The notes beneath the pieces were generated by a model that searched no databases, was not told where the DNA came from, and saw only the letters and a list, made by a program, of their open reading frames with translations. A DNA stretch of 23,444 nt from Bacteroidales bacterium UBA3824 (lineage in GTDB: Bacteria; Bacteroidota; Bacteroidia; Bacteroidales; UBA3824): NCBI GenBank assembly GCA_002393195.1, contig DGIK01000122.1, positions 1-23,444 of the forward strand. Reading direction: 5' to 3'. The translations under genes and the position numbers were made by a program. This document shows, piece after piece, positions 1 to 6,804 of this stretch. The first letter of the stretch is position 1. Every line of letters starts with the position of its first letter.

Positions 1-403
1 AGCCGCCGGTGTTGCGGTATTCGTCCACGATTTCTTTGGTGAGTTCGATGTACTTGTGGTCAACGAGACCCGAAGGACCGCCGAGGAAGCCGTAGAGTTT
101 TGAGTCGGGGTTGATGGCCTTGATGCCGTCGAAAATGCCGGAGATTACGTTGTGTCCGCCGGGAGCCTGACCGCCCGAAAGGATTACGCCAACGTTGATG
201 GCTTTTGCAGCGGCAGCCTTGTCGCCGTTTTCAAAAGTTACGATTGGCAGACCGTAAGTGTTGGGGAACAGTTTCTTGATTTCCGCCTGGTCAGCGACAG
301 ATTCGGTCGCCTTGCCTTCCACGATAACGGGATTGCCGGTGATTGACGCCGGCATTTTGGGCTGGTATGCAGCCCTCGCAATTTGTAAAGGACTTTTCTT
401 CAT
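1..403 (-). CDS. pfp: Diphosphate--fructose-6-phosphate 1-phosphotransferase, N-terminal part (cut by window edge)
   Basis: PPi-dependent phosphofructokinase catalyses the reversible phosphorylation of fructose 6-phosphate by pyrophosphate in cytoplasmic glycolysis/gluconeogenesis. Only the first 134 codons are present; the gene continues beyond base 1. The start MKKSPLQIARAAYQPK followed by SVADQAEIKKLFPNTYG is the typical N terminus of the long (about 550-residue) Bacteroidales enzymes. The motif VGVILSGGQAPGGHN (about residues 77-91) is the PPi/phosphate-binding loop of this class, and FLGGPSGL follows. The ATG at 401-403 is the start because it gives this conserved N terminus and because a good Bacteroides promoter lies 45-75 nt upstream. 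It points the same way as abiEii but is separated from it by a hairpin, so it is probably a separate transcript. Identity is firm; active-site residues further on are not visible. Confidence 0.93.
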   Translation of the reverse strand, partial: MKKSPLQIARAAYQPKMPASITGNPVIVEGKATESVADQAEIKKLFPNTYGLPIVTFENGDKAAAAKAINVGVILSGGQAPGGHNVISGIFDGIKAINPDSKLYGFLGGPSGLVDHKYIELTKEIVDEYRNTGG

Positions 404-447
404 TGTAAAGTTTTGTTATATTGTTTTGATGTGTTTTCTTCAAGTGG

Positions 448-478
448 CAAAGATATGAAAAATATGGAGATGTGCAAA
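448..478 (-). promoter_or_regulatory. Bacteroides-type promoter of pfp
   Basis: Read on the minus strand, the -7 element TATCTTTG (448-455) matches TAnnTTTG perfectly, and a TTTG -33 element (475-478) lies 19 nt upstream, the normal spacing. Transcription would start near 440, giving a leader of about 37 nt before the pfp ATG. Confidence 0.72.
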
Positions 479-512
479 AAATATTTTTGATGCCGACGCA
501 TAAAAATATTTT
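478..512 (-). terminator. Hairpin terminator after abiEii
   Basis: The arms AAAATATTTTTgATGC (478-493) and GCATAAAAATATTTT (498-512) pair over 15 bp with one bulged base, around a 4-nt loop. The hairpin starts 1 nt after the abiEii stop codon and ends in an A/T-rich tail on both strands, so it probably ends abiE transcription. Its edge touches the -33 element of pfp. Confidence 0.65.
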
Positions 513-513
513 G

Positions 514-1548
514 TCATCTCACCATTTGTCTAAATCGACATTGCAATTCGTTCAATCTGAGCATCAGTGCATCGAAGTCCAATGGGTTGCCATAGATGAA
601 ACTTGATTGCATTGCCTCGTAATCTGAGCGTAGGCGTTGGAGAATATCGCCCGTAGGACAAAACGTGATTTTGTCTGCCTCGTTGAGCGAATAATCTATG
701 CCGCCCAGATGATAAAATTTTTTCCGATGTTCAATAATTTCGGAATATAGAGTTGAGTTATTGAGGGCAGATTTCCCGTATTCGGTATCCATCAGACGTT
801 CCAAATCGTAGAGATGGCGGCTCATCCTCAGTGTGCGCGGATTGTTGCGTTGAAATTCTTCGTTGAGCAAAAATGCTTTTTCAAGGAATGTCCTTGAAGG
901 TGATACTGTGGCGATGTCGCAGTATGTGTCGCTATCTTCATCACCAAAATGTTCGTTAATTAAAGAAGTTATGTGTTTGATTTCAAATGGTTCTCGCATA
1001 GAGAGACAGCTAATTTCTATTTTGACAACGGGTTTTACGTATGTGTGGAGCGATTTGAAGATGCTCGGATAGTGAACCAAAAGCACTGTCGGGTCGGCAT
1101 CGTGGTCTATTGGTATTTCTCCATTCCCGGTAAGGCGTGTTGATACAGCCTCCACTTTGGCAGGAAGTCTATTGGCTGTCAGTTTTTGTTCCAATTCTTT
1201 TTTGAGTTCGCCAACCACGAAGTCCCTTGAAGCCTTGCGAAGCATTTTGATTTGGTTGTTGTTGTCGCATTTTGCACAAGCCAAATGTTTTTCTGCGAAG
1301 AAAAAATCCTTATAAAGAGCAATGTCAATGTCCTCGCTGAAACGGTTGATAATGTTCCAACCTTTGCTCAGACTTGTGCCGCCTTTGAATAGAAGATACT
1401 TGGATACGCTCAGGCTGAATAATGATTTAAGAACGGTGGACACCCACCAATCTTTCTCTACCGCTTCCTGAGCAATGTTTTTCAATTCCGCTATGTGTCC
1501 GATCATATACAGACGGTCGGCATAGTTGTTATCTATCCATCTTGTCAT
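514..1548 (-). CDS. abiEii: AbiEii toxin (AbiEii/AbiGii nucleotidyltransferase family)
   Basis: Toxin half of a type IV AbiE system (abortive infection/toxin-antitoxin), 344 residues. Family members are DNA polymerase beta-like nucleotidyltransferases; characterised relatives transfer nucleotides to tRNA or bind GTP and stop growth. Motif I is visible as FKGGTSLSKG (about 54-63), followed by RFSEDIDIAL (69-78), whose Asp73 and Asp75 should coordinate the metal. Later family motifs appear as TFLEKAFLL and RMSRHLYDLERLM in the C-terminal half. The start overlaps the end of abiEi by 20 nt, the expected tight antitoxin-toxin coupling. No truncation or frameshift was seen. The family assignment is secure; the target in this organism cannot be read from the sequence. 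Confidence 0.92.
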   Translation of the reverse strand: MTRWIDNNYADRLYMIGHIAELKNIAQEAVEKDWWVSTVLKSLFSLSVSKYLLFKGGTSLSKGWNIINRFSEDIDIALYKDFFFAEKHLACAKCDNNNQIKMLRKASRDFVVGELKKELEQKLTANRLPAKVEAVSTRLTGNGEIPIDHDADPTVLLVHYPSIFKSLHTYVKPVVKIEISCLSMREPFEIKHITSLINEHFGDEDSDTYCDIATVSPSRTFLEKAFLLNEEFQRNNPRTLRMSRHLYDLERLMDTEYGKSALNNSTLYSEIIEHRKKFYHLGGIDYSLNEADKITFCPTGDILQRLRSDYEAMQSSFIYGNPLDFDALMLRLNELQCRFRQMVR

Positions 1549-2146
1549 TTGTGATTTCGTTTTTAATTTTTGTCAATACTTTGCGAATCCACGCAGGGGC
1601 AATAAGTACATCCTTCTGCCAGGTCTTGTCTTCGGGATGTTCTTTTAGTAGTGTTCTGATGGTTTCGATATGACTGTCGGTCATGTTGTCCTTGCCAATC
1701 GCTTTTAATGCCTGGACAAGGACTGGCAGCAAATTGCCTTTGTATGAAAAATTTTTTGGAACGCTGCGTTTCAGATGTATTGTCTGTTTGCCAATTTTGA
1801 TTTCTCTTGCCGAACCGTTTGTAATATATTCTGGGTTCATTGGAATTTGTGTAGAAAGTCCAAGCCTATTAATTGCAGTATTTCCGGTGGGCAATATTTG
1901 GGCGTTGTCGCGTTTTGCAACAGCCGTTATTATATCGTCTAATGGCGGATATACTATTCCAAATTTGCTTTTCATAGGTTTGAGATATATGCCGAATGCA
2001 ATTCTCACAATAATCCCTTGTCCGCACAGGTCAGACAATACCTGACGGACATATTCATCGTCATAGAGGGGAAAGCTATTATTGAAAAACAGACTCCCAT
2101 CCCGGCTTTTGCTGATGTTGTTCCTTATTTCTTCTACTACTGCCAT
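1529..2146 (-). CDS. abiEi: AbiEi antitoxin (DUF6088 / type IV antitoxin family)
   Basis: Cognate antitoxin and probable autorepressor of the AbiE pair. An N-terminal winged-helix region (about residues 1-60) is followed by the DUF6088/AbiEi body with the family pattern LPTGNTAINRLGLSTQIP and ITNGSAREIKIGKQTIHLKR. I chose the ATG at 2144-2146 (205 residues, MAVVEEIRNNISKSRDG). A longer frame from a GTG at 2171-2173 would begin inside the 35-nt palindrome just downstream of the predicted transcription start, which is less likely. Characterised AbiEi proteins bind inverted repeats in their own promoter and repress the operon; the paired palindromes here fit that. It is the first gene of the two-gene operon. 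Confidence 0.88.
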   Translation of the reverse strand: MAVVEEIRNNISKSRDGSLFFNNSFPLYDDEYVRQVLSDLCGQGIIVRIAFGIYLKPMKSKFGIVYPPLDDIITAVAKRDNAQILPTGNTAINRLGLSTQIPMNPEYITNGSAREIKIGKQTIHLKRSVPKNFSYKGNLLPVLVQALKAIGKDNMTDSHIETIRTLLKEHPEDKTWQKDVLIAPAWIRKVLTKIKNEITNDKMDR

Positions 2147-2165
2147 ATCCAAAGAGTTAATATCT

Positions 2166-2200
2166 AAAAACACTCACAATTTTTGCAAAAATTTGTGAGT
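2166..2200. repeat. 35-nt palindromic operator-like element, copy 1
   Basis: A near-perfect palindrome with outer arms ACTCACAA and TTGTGAGT around a TTTTTGCAAAAA core (one unpaired base). It is identical over 35 nt to a second copy starting 103 bp away at 2269. It lies just downstream of the predicted abiE start point and 20 nt before the chosen abiEi ATG, so it could be an AbiEi operator or a leader hairpin. Confidence 0.7.
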
Positions 2201-2210
2201 ATCTCGATGG

Positions 2211-2242
2211 CAAAAATAGTTGATTTGTTGTAAATAAACAAA
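2211..2242 (-). promoter_or_regulatory. Bacteroides-type promoter of abiEi-abiEii
   Basis: On the minus strand the -7 element TATTTTTG (2211-2218) is a full TAnnTTTG match, with TTTG (2239-2242) as -33 after a 20-nt spacer. The promoter sits between the two copies of the 35-nt palindrome, as expected for a repressor binding on both sides. Confidence 0.75.
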
Positions 2243-2266
2243 TAAATTTTTGATTTTTTGAAAAAT

Positions 2267-2311
2267 AAAAAAACACTCACAATTTTTGCAAAAATTTGTG
2301 AGTGTTTTTTT
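2267..2311. terminator. Palindrome copy 2, extended into a bidirectional terminator
   Basis: Contains the second copy of the 35-nt palindrome (2269-2303). Runs of A and T extend the pairing: arms 2267-2280 and 2298-2311 match over 14 nt (AAAAAAACACTCAC / GTGAGTGTTTTTTT). It lies 2 nt after the stop of the lipoprotein gene and has a T-run on both strands, so it looks like a Rho-independent terminator for the der operon. Because it repeats the element at the abiE start, it may also be the upstream AbiEi operator. Confidence 0.72.
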
Positions 2312-2313
2312 TA

Positions 2314-2856
2314 TTATTGTGCTGATTCTTCCTCCAATTTCCCATCCGCATACACTGTTCCGTTTTGGCGTATTGGGATGTCGCAGGTGTTGATTGTTTC
2401 GCTGAGGTTGTCGGCGCGATCCTGGATGTAGATTTCGTAGCGGATGGTGTCGTAGTTGATGTATAGCGATGGCGTGGTCATTGTAACAATCACTTCCGCA
2501 CGGAGGTATTTGTTTTGCCCGATGGGCTGTTTGTACGGGATGCGGTAGGTGTATGTGGTGTCGCCGGTGCGCTCGTATTGTCCGTTTTCCTTCTTGAAAA
2601 CGGTGATGAACAGGTTTCGGAGGCTGTCTTTGTCTTCGCGGTTGAGACCGAGGTTGCCGTCGCCGTCGATTACTTGCAGCGTTATTTCTTGGAGTTTTAC
2701 CTTGTTGTCGAGTTCGTCGATGGTGTCGGCGAGGAATACTTTCTTAAATTCCACTCTCGGGATTTCGGAATATGTCTCCAAGTCTTTGCAGCTTGCGGCG
2801 GCAATCATTGCGGCTATGACAATCGTCGCCGCTAATATGGTGGCTCTTATGTTCAT
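2314..2856 (-). CDS. Hypothetical Bacteroidales lipoprotein downstream of der
   Basis: A 180-residue protein with a hydrophobic leader and lipobox AAASC (Cys23), so it is probably lipid-anchored at the cell envelope. The rest is soluble: an acidic first half with DGDGNLGLNREDKDS (about residues 63-77, possibly calcium-binding but unproven), then beta-rich segments (TTYTYRIPY, RYEIYIQDRADNLSETI) that suggest an Ig-like or beta-sandwich fold. No catalytic motif was recognised. The ATG follows the der stop codon directly, so it is co-transcribed with der as the last gene of DUF2007-der-lipoprotein. A terminator follows. Small lipoproteins of this kind occur widely in Bacteroidales; I do not know a function. 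Confidence 0.8.
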   Translation of the reverse strand: MNIRATILAATIVIAAMIAAASCKDLETYSEIPRVEFKKVFLADTIDELDNKVKLQEITLQVIDGDGNLGLNREDKDSLRNLFITVFKKENGQYERTGDTTYTYRIPYKQPIGQNKYLRAEVIVTMTTPSLYINYDTIRYEIYIQDRADNLSETINTCDIPIRQNGTVYADGKLEEESAQ

Positions 2857-4164
2857 TTATTTTTTTCTGAAGAATATTTTGATTGGCACGCCGCAGAAGT
2901 CGAAGTCTTTGCGGAGTCGGTTTTCAATGTAACGCTTGTACGGGTCGCGGATGTACTGCGGCAGGTTGCAGAATAGTGCAAATGTCGGGTAGTACGTCGG
3001 CAACTGTGTGGCGTATTTTATCTTGATGAATTTGCCCTTCACTGCCGGCGGACGGTACTCCTCCACGTATTGCTGGATGCACTGGTTGAGTTTTGATGTT
3101 GGGATTTTGCGGGTGCGGTTTTCATATACGTGGATTGCTTCCTCCATTGCTTTGAGGATGCGCTGTTTGGTAACAGTGGATGTGAAGATTACCGGCACGT
3201 CGTCGAATGGTTCGAACTGTTTCCTTACGTATTCTTCGTATTTTTTTGTGGCGTTGTCTTCCGACTTGTCCACGAGGTCCCATTTGTTGACGCAGACCAC
3301 GAGGCCTTTGTTGTTTTCCAAGATGATGCGGAATACGTTCATGTCCTGCGATTCCACACCTTGTGTGGCGTCGAGCATGAGGATGCAGACGTCGGCTTGT
3401 TCGATTGCGCGGACGGAGCGCAGGGTGGAGTAAAATTCTATGTTTTCTGTTACCTTGTTTTTCTTGCGGAGACCGGCGGTGTCCACGAGTATAAAATCGT
3501 GTCCGAATTTGTTGTAACGGGTGTTTACCGTGTCGCGTGTGGTGCCGGCGATTGGGGTTACGATGTTGCGCTCTGTGCCGGTGAGTGCGTTGATGAGGGA
3601 CGATTTGCCTACGTTTGGACGGCCTACGACGGCTATCTTGGGTATGCCTTCCTCGTCATCTACACTTTCGTCGGTGAAAGATGCGGTGACTGCGTCGAGT
3701 AGTTCGCCTGTGCCTGAGCCGGTGTTGGCGCAAAGTGAGAACACTTCGCCCATGCCGAGCGCGTAGAAGGCTGATGTTTCGAGGTGCAGTTCGGGGTTGT
3801 CGCTCTTGTTGGCGGCGAGGAATACGGGCTTGCCTGCCTTGCGGAGCATTTCGGCTATGGTCTCGTCGCCGGCTGTAACGCCAAGCATCGTGTCAACCAT
3901 AAATAATATTACGTCCGCCTCTTCGATGGCGAGGTGTACTTGTTTTTTGATTTCGTTTTCGAATATGTCGTCGGAGTTGTTTACGTAACCGCCGGTGTCG
4001 ATTACCGAAAATTCTTTGCCGTTCCAGTCAGATTTGCCGTAGTGGCGGTCGCGTGTTACGCCCGCAGTCTCGTGCACGATGGCTTCGCGGGTCTGTGTAA
4101 GTCTGTTGAATAATGTGGATTTGCCTACGTTAGGGCATCCTACTATGGCTACTATGTTGCTCAT
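2857..4164 (-). CDS. der: Ribosome biogenesis GTPase Der (EngA)
   Basis: Essential double-GTPase for maturation of the large ribosomal subunit. With the ATG at 4162-4164 it has 435 residues, the usual Der length, and begins MSNIVAIVGCPNVGKSTLFN. The first G domain has P-loop GCPNVGKS (9-16) and switch DTGG. The second has GRPNVGKSSLINAL, TPIAGTTRD, DTAGLRKK and NKWD. The C-terminal KH-like domain carries PTSKLNQ, RPPAVKGKFIKIKYATQ and PTFALFCN, all family signatures. An upstream in-frame ATG at 4206 would add 14 residues lying inside the preceding gene and lacking in the family, so I rejected it. It starts 10 nt after the DUF2007 gene and abuts the lipoprotein gene, forming an operon. Confidence 0.97.
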   Translation of the reverse strand: MSNIVAIVGCPNVGKSTLFNRLTQTREAIVHETAGVTRDRHYGKSDWNGKEFSVIDTGGYVNNSDDIFENEIKKQVHLAIEEADVILFMVDTMLGVTAGDETIAEMLRKAGKPVFLAANKSDNPELHLETSAFYALGMGEVFSLCANTGSGTGELLDAVTASFTDESVDDEEGIPKIAVVGRPNVGKSSLINALTGTERNIVTPIAGTTRDTVNTRYNKFGHDFILVDTAGLRKKNKVTENIEFYSTLRSVRAIEQADVCILMLDATQGVESQDMNVFRIILENNKGLVVCVNKWDLVDKSEDNATKKYEEYVRKQFEPFDDVPVIFTSTVTKQRILKAMEEAIHVYENRTRKIPTSKLNQCIQQYVEEYRPPAVKGKFIKIKYATQLPTYYPTFALFCNLPQYIRDPYKRYIENRLRKDFDFCGVPIKIFFRKK

Positions 4165-4174
4165 TTTGGGTTGG

Positions 4175-4411
4175 TTATTCTGCCTTAGTGTTAAGGAAAT
4201 TTTCAATTAAAGCCGTCGCTTCGTCAGCGCGGTCTGGGGACACAAGTAGTTCTACGTATGGGTCGAATCCTTGCTCTGCCCATCCGTTTTCGTTGTCGCC
4301 GGCGTTGCGGTTTTTAGCGTATGATTCTATTCCGTGGCTTTGGAGTAGCTTCATTACCATGTTGACGTCTATTGCGAGTCCGCTGAATACTATTACCGAC
4401 TGATTTTCCAT
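4175..4411 (-). CDS. DUF2007 family putative signal-transducing protein
   Basis: A small cytoplasmic protein of 78 residues. The sequence SVIVFSGLAIDVNMVMKLLQSHGIESY near the start, followed by PYVELLVSPDRADEATALIENF, is the alpha/beta pattern of DUF2007 (a PII/ferredoxin-like fold annotated as putative signal transducer). I chose the ATG at 4409-4411 rather than 4450: the promoter's -7 element covers 4448-4455, so the longer reading would start upstream of the likely transcription start. It is the first gene of the operon with der, 10 nt upstream of it. No function is established for this family. Confidence 0.85.
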   Translation of the reverse strand: MENQSVIVFSGLAIDVNMVMKLLQSHGIESYAKNRNAGDNENGWAEQGFDPYVELLVSPDRADEATALIENFLNTKAE

Positions 4412-4447
4412 GATTTTGGGATTTAGTTTATATTGTCTGTGTGGCTG

Positions 4448-4479
4448 CAAATATACAGATAATTCCCAAATTGTGCAAA
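4448..4479 (-). promoter_or_regulatory. Bacteroides-type promoter of the DUF2007-der-lipoprotein operon
   Basis: On the minus strand, TATATTTG (4448-4455) is a perfect -7 element and TTTG (4476-4479) a -33 element, with exactly 20 nt between them. Transcription should start near 4441, leaving about 30 nt of leader before the DUF2007 ATG. It lies only 19 nt beyond the siaB stop. Confidence 0.8.
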
Positions 4480-4498
4480 TTTTTTTTAAGTTGCTGAT

Positions 4499-5089
4499 TT
4501 ATTCTTCGTTGCCTTGGCCCGAAATTTCTACTTTTAGTATGAAGTAGTCGGTGCCGTTTACAGGTATGAAAAGGTATTCGAGTTTGCCGTCGGTCTTGCG
4601 AGCGATGTCGATGAGTCCGAGGCCTGCGCCGCCTTTTGATGATATTGTGCCTTCTTTGAGTTGCTTTTTGTACATTGCGTTGAGCTCTTCCTTTGTGGCG
4701 TTGTTTACGCAGTCGAGGGCTTGTGTTAGGTGCAGGATGTCGTGCTTTGATACTTTGTTGGCAGTCATTATATAATATATGCCGTCCTTGCGTCCTATCA
4801 TGAATAGACCGTTGATGAGGCTAAATTCCGTCTGGAACTCCGTGCTGTGTTTCTGCATGTTTTGGAGGATTTCCACGAGGGAGTGGTGCACGCGGCGTTT
4901 CACTTGTTTTTCCTCGTTGTTTTGCTCCATCTCGGCTTCGTTTTTCTCGGTGAACATTTTCACTACTTGGTGTGTGAATTTGCCGATGTAAACTACCGAT
5001 ATGCCGTTCTCTATCAGCTCGTCGTATAGGGCTAATACGTTGTGCATGAAGTTTATGTCGAGTTCCATTGCGGGATTCTTTGTACTCAT
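4499..5089 (-). CDS. SiaB-family ATPase/protein kinase (DUF6272)
   Basis: A 196-residue GHKL-type protein. The N-box-like segment SLVEILQNMQKHS (conserved Glu, Asn and Lys-His-Ser) and the glycine box GGAGLGLIDIARK near the C terminus show an HATPase_c-like ATP site, as in anti-sigma-factor kinases and SiaB. In Pseudomonas, SiaB phosphorylates the STAS-like protein SiaC and a PP2C phosphatase reverses it. A SpoIIAA-like STAS gene starts at 6805 across the divergent promoter region, a plausible substrate. No membrane segment or dimerisation/phosphoacceptor domain is present, so it is not an ordinary histidine kinase. The start is uncertain: 5089 (MSTKNPAMELDINF) is preferred, with 5131 or an ATG seven codons inside as alternatives. 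It follows merR by 68 nt with no clear promoter, so it is probably in the M23-merR-siaB transcript. Confidence 0.82.
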   Translation of the reverse strand: MSTKNPAMELDINFMHNVLALYDELIENGISVVYIGKFTHQVVKMFTEKNEAEMEQNNEEKQVKRRVHHSLVEILQNMQKHSTEFQTEFSLINGLFMIGRKDGIYYIMTANKVSKHDILHLTQALDCVNNATKEELNAMYKKQLKEGTISSKGGAGLGLIDIARKTDGKLEYLFIPVNGTDYFILKVEISGQGNEE

Positions 5090-5157
5090 GGTCTTGGTGT
5101 GTTGGTTTATGTTTCGCAGTTTATATTGCAAAAGGCGTGCAAAACGGTTGCCGCCGG

Positions 5158-5565
5158 TTAATTTTTTTCGTCCTCTTTCTTGTCGTCGAGGTATTCTTTG
5201 AGTTCCATTACGGTAGCCCTGATACCTTGGAGTGTTTTTACAAGCTCAAAGTTTGATACCCCGTTTTTGGTTTTGAGGTAGTTTTTTGCGCCTTCGAGCG
5301 TCATGCCACGGTCCTTGACAAGGTAGTGAATCTTGTGGATGTTTTCGATGTCTTTTTTCGTAAACTGACGGTTGCCCTTTTGGTTTTTCTTGGGGCGGAT
5401 AATCGGAAATTCCTTTTCCCAATATCTTATCAACGAGGTGTTTACGTTGAACATCTTAGCCACTTCGCCGATGGAGTAGTAGAGCTTGTCGAGCTTCTCA
5501 ATCTGCTCGCTCGTTATCATTTCCATCTCTTCATCCGTTGTCAATGTGATTGCTTCGTTTTCCAT
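5158..5565 (-). CDS. MerR-family transcriptional regulator
   Basis: A 135-residue DNA-binding protein. The winged helix-turn-helix (about residues 28-98) reads YYSIGEVAKMFNVNTSLIRYWEKEF, then RPKKNQKGNRQFTKKDIENI and GMTLEGAKNYL, the MerR pattern. The region after it is short (about 35 residues, acidic/lysine-rich, VMELKEYLDDKKEDEKN) and has no cysteine cluster, so it does not look like a metal sensor. Such short MerR proteins are common in Bacteroidota and often lie beside M23 peptidase genes. Here it sits between the M23 peptidase (51 nt upstream) and the SiaB-like gene (68 nt downstream). Its target and effector are unknown. Confidence 0.88.
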   Translation of the reverse strand: MENEAITLTTDEEMEMITSEQIEKLDKLYYSIGEVAKMFNVNTSLIRYWEKEFPIIRPKKNQKGNRQFTKKDIENIHKIHYLVKDRGMTLEGAKNYLKTKNGVSNFELVKTLQGIRATVMELKEYLDDKKEDEKN

Positions 5566-5585
5566 ATATAGTGTTTTTTTGTTTT

Positions 5586-5612
5586 CAATTACTTCAATTA
5601 CTTCAATTACTT
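5586..5612. repeat. Tandem repeat, 3 copies of CAATTACTT
   Basis: Three exact 9-bp copies fill most of the 51-nt gap between the M23 and merR genes and end 4 nt before the M23 stop codon. No coding role is seen. It may be a slippage-prone spacer. Confidence 0.8.
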
Positions 5613-5616
5613 GTTT

Positions 5617-6570
5617 TTAATCCAACGCCAGTCCCCTTGTTTCGGCTATCTTTGCCACCTTGTTCCATTGTTGAGGCTTGAGCGATGCAAAGAAGTAGTT
5701 GACGGGGTTGGTTGCCTTGCCGTTGTATTGCACTTCGTAGTGCAGGTGTGGTGTGAGCGATTTGCCGGTGTTGCCCACGAGACCGATAACGTCGCCGCGT
5801 TTCACTTTTTGTCCACGGCGCACCATGTATTCGCTTACATGGGCGTATAGGGTCTTGTAACCGTTGTTGTGATTAATAATAATGTGTTTGCCGTGCTCCC
5901 TCATGTCGCCTATGAACTCCACGGTGCCGTTGGCTGTGGCGTGGATTTCGGTGCCTGTGTTTGCGGCGATGTCGATTCCGTTGTGCATTTTGGGCGTTTT
6001 GTAGATTGGGTCGAGCTTTTTGCCGAATCCATAATATATAATGTCCACTTGTGCGTGCTCCACTGGCAGTATCGAGGGCAGGCATTTGAGGTCTTCGCCG
6101 CCTTGCGCGAGTTTGTATTGGAGTCCGCTGAATGTTTTTTCTTCTTCGTTGAGTTTGCGGCAGCTGATTTCGGTCATCGCGGCCACGAGGTTTTTGAGCG
6201 AATCTTCGCTTTGTATCTTGGTGTATGTTTCACGGCGTTGAGCCTGGTTGTCAACGTCCATCTCTGTCTCGAAGATGGCTCTGTATAGATCCTTGTCGCG
6301 TTGTTCGATGTCTTTGAGCACGGAGTCCACCCTGTCGTATTTGAGGCTCAGGGCTTCGTATTCCTGCTGCATTGCGATGTTTTCTTCTTCGATCTTGGTC
6401 TGTTTTGGAGTCTTTATAGTATATGATATGGTAAGGAACACGACGATGCCTATCGTCAGCGTGGCGAGAGCCTGCGTGGCGATGCGTATGGCGATTTTGC
6501 GCCATTTGTGTTGTTCCTCTTTCTCGTATCCGAGCGAATCTGGGTCGAATCTGTAGTTTCCGTCCGACAT
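5617..6570 (-). CDS. Membrane-anchored M23 (LytM-type) metallopeptidase
   Basis: A 317-residue cell-wall endopeptidase or divisome regulator. A basic cytoplasmic segment (1-28) precedes one membrane helix (about 29-51, ATQALATLTIGIVVFLTISY), a coiled coil (about 57-100 and further) and a C-terminal LytM domain (about 190-292). The zinc ligands are present: His196 and Asp200 in HNGID, and the HxH pair His275/His277 in TPHLHYEV; His244 in LYAHVS is the further catalytic histidine. The site therefore looks active. This TM/coiled-coil/M23 arrangement is common in Bacteroidota. It is the first gene of the M23-merR-siaB cluster and is transcribed divergently from the chemosensory operon; the 234-nt gap holds both promoters. 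Confidence 0.93.
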   Translation of the reverse strand: MSDGNYRFDPDSLGYEKEEQHKWRKIAIRIATQALATLTIGIVVFLTISYTIKTPKQTKIEEENIAMQQEYEALSLKYDRVDSVLKDIEQRDKDLYRAIFETEMDVDNQAQRRETYTKIQSEDSLKNLVAAMTEISCRKLNEEEKTFSGLQYKLAQGGEDLKCLPSILPVEHAQVDIIYYGFGKKLDPIYKTPKMHNGIDIAANTGTEIHATANGTVEFIGDMREHGKHIIINHNNGYKTLYAHVSEYMVRRGQKVKRGDVIGLVGNTGKSLTPHLHYEVQYNGKATNPVNYFFASLKPQQWNKVAKIAETRGLALD

Positions 6571-6604
6571 GTTGTTAGAGTGTTTTTTGCTTTGAAATGT
6601 ATCG

Positions 6605-6612
6605 CAAAATTA
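6605..6612 (-). promoter_or_regulatory. -7 element upstream of the M23 gene
   Basis: On the minus strand TAATTTTG is a full TAnnTTTG match, 35 nt upstream of the M23 ATG. A TTG at 6636-6638 is a possible -33 element but the spacer (23 nt) is a little long. Homopolymeric A/T tracts surround it. Confidence 0.5.
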
Positions 6613-6650
6613 AAAAAAAAAATAATAAAAAAAAACAAGTTGACATTTTT

Positions 6651-6682
6651 TTAGCAAAAGTAAAAAAAAATGTGTATATTTG
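6651..6682 (+). promoter_or_regulatory. Candidate promoter of the chemosensory operon
   Basis: TATATTTG (6675-6682) is a perfect Bacteroides -7 element. The -33 region is weaker: TTAG at 6651-6654 has the right 20-nt spacing. Transcription would start near 6690, giving an unusually long leader of about 115 nt before the STAS gene. Confidence 0.62.
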
Positions 6683-6744
6683 CGGTGTAAGAAAAAGAGA
6701 CCTGTATTTCATTTGTGGCATAATAAATGCAGGGTAATTATATA

Positions 6745-6774
6745 AGTACGCGATGCGTGTAGTGTTGACGTACT
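6745..6774 (+). other. Inverted repeat in the leader of the chemosensory operon
   Basis: AGTACG (6745-6750) and CGTACT (6769-6774) form a 6-bp inverted repeat with an 18-nt spacer, flanked on both sides by TATA-like sequence. It lies within the predicted leader, 30 nt before the STAS ATG. It could be a hairpin or an operator; the short arms leave chance possible. Confidence 0.35.
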
Positions 6775-6804
6775 ATATTGCAAACAATTGAATCTTAATG
6801 CATT

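Noticed and set aside
2147..2173. GTG start for AbiEi nine codons upstream
   Set aside because: It would put the start codon inside the operator-like palindrome, next to the predicted transcription start; the ATG at 2146 starts a normal AbiEi N terminus.
5586..5612. Tandem 9-mers as a CRISPR-like or iteron array
   Set aside because: No spacers, only three copies, and no replication or cas genes nearby.
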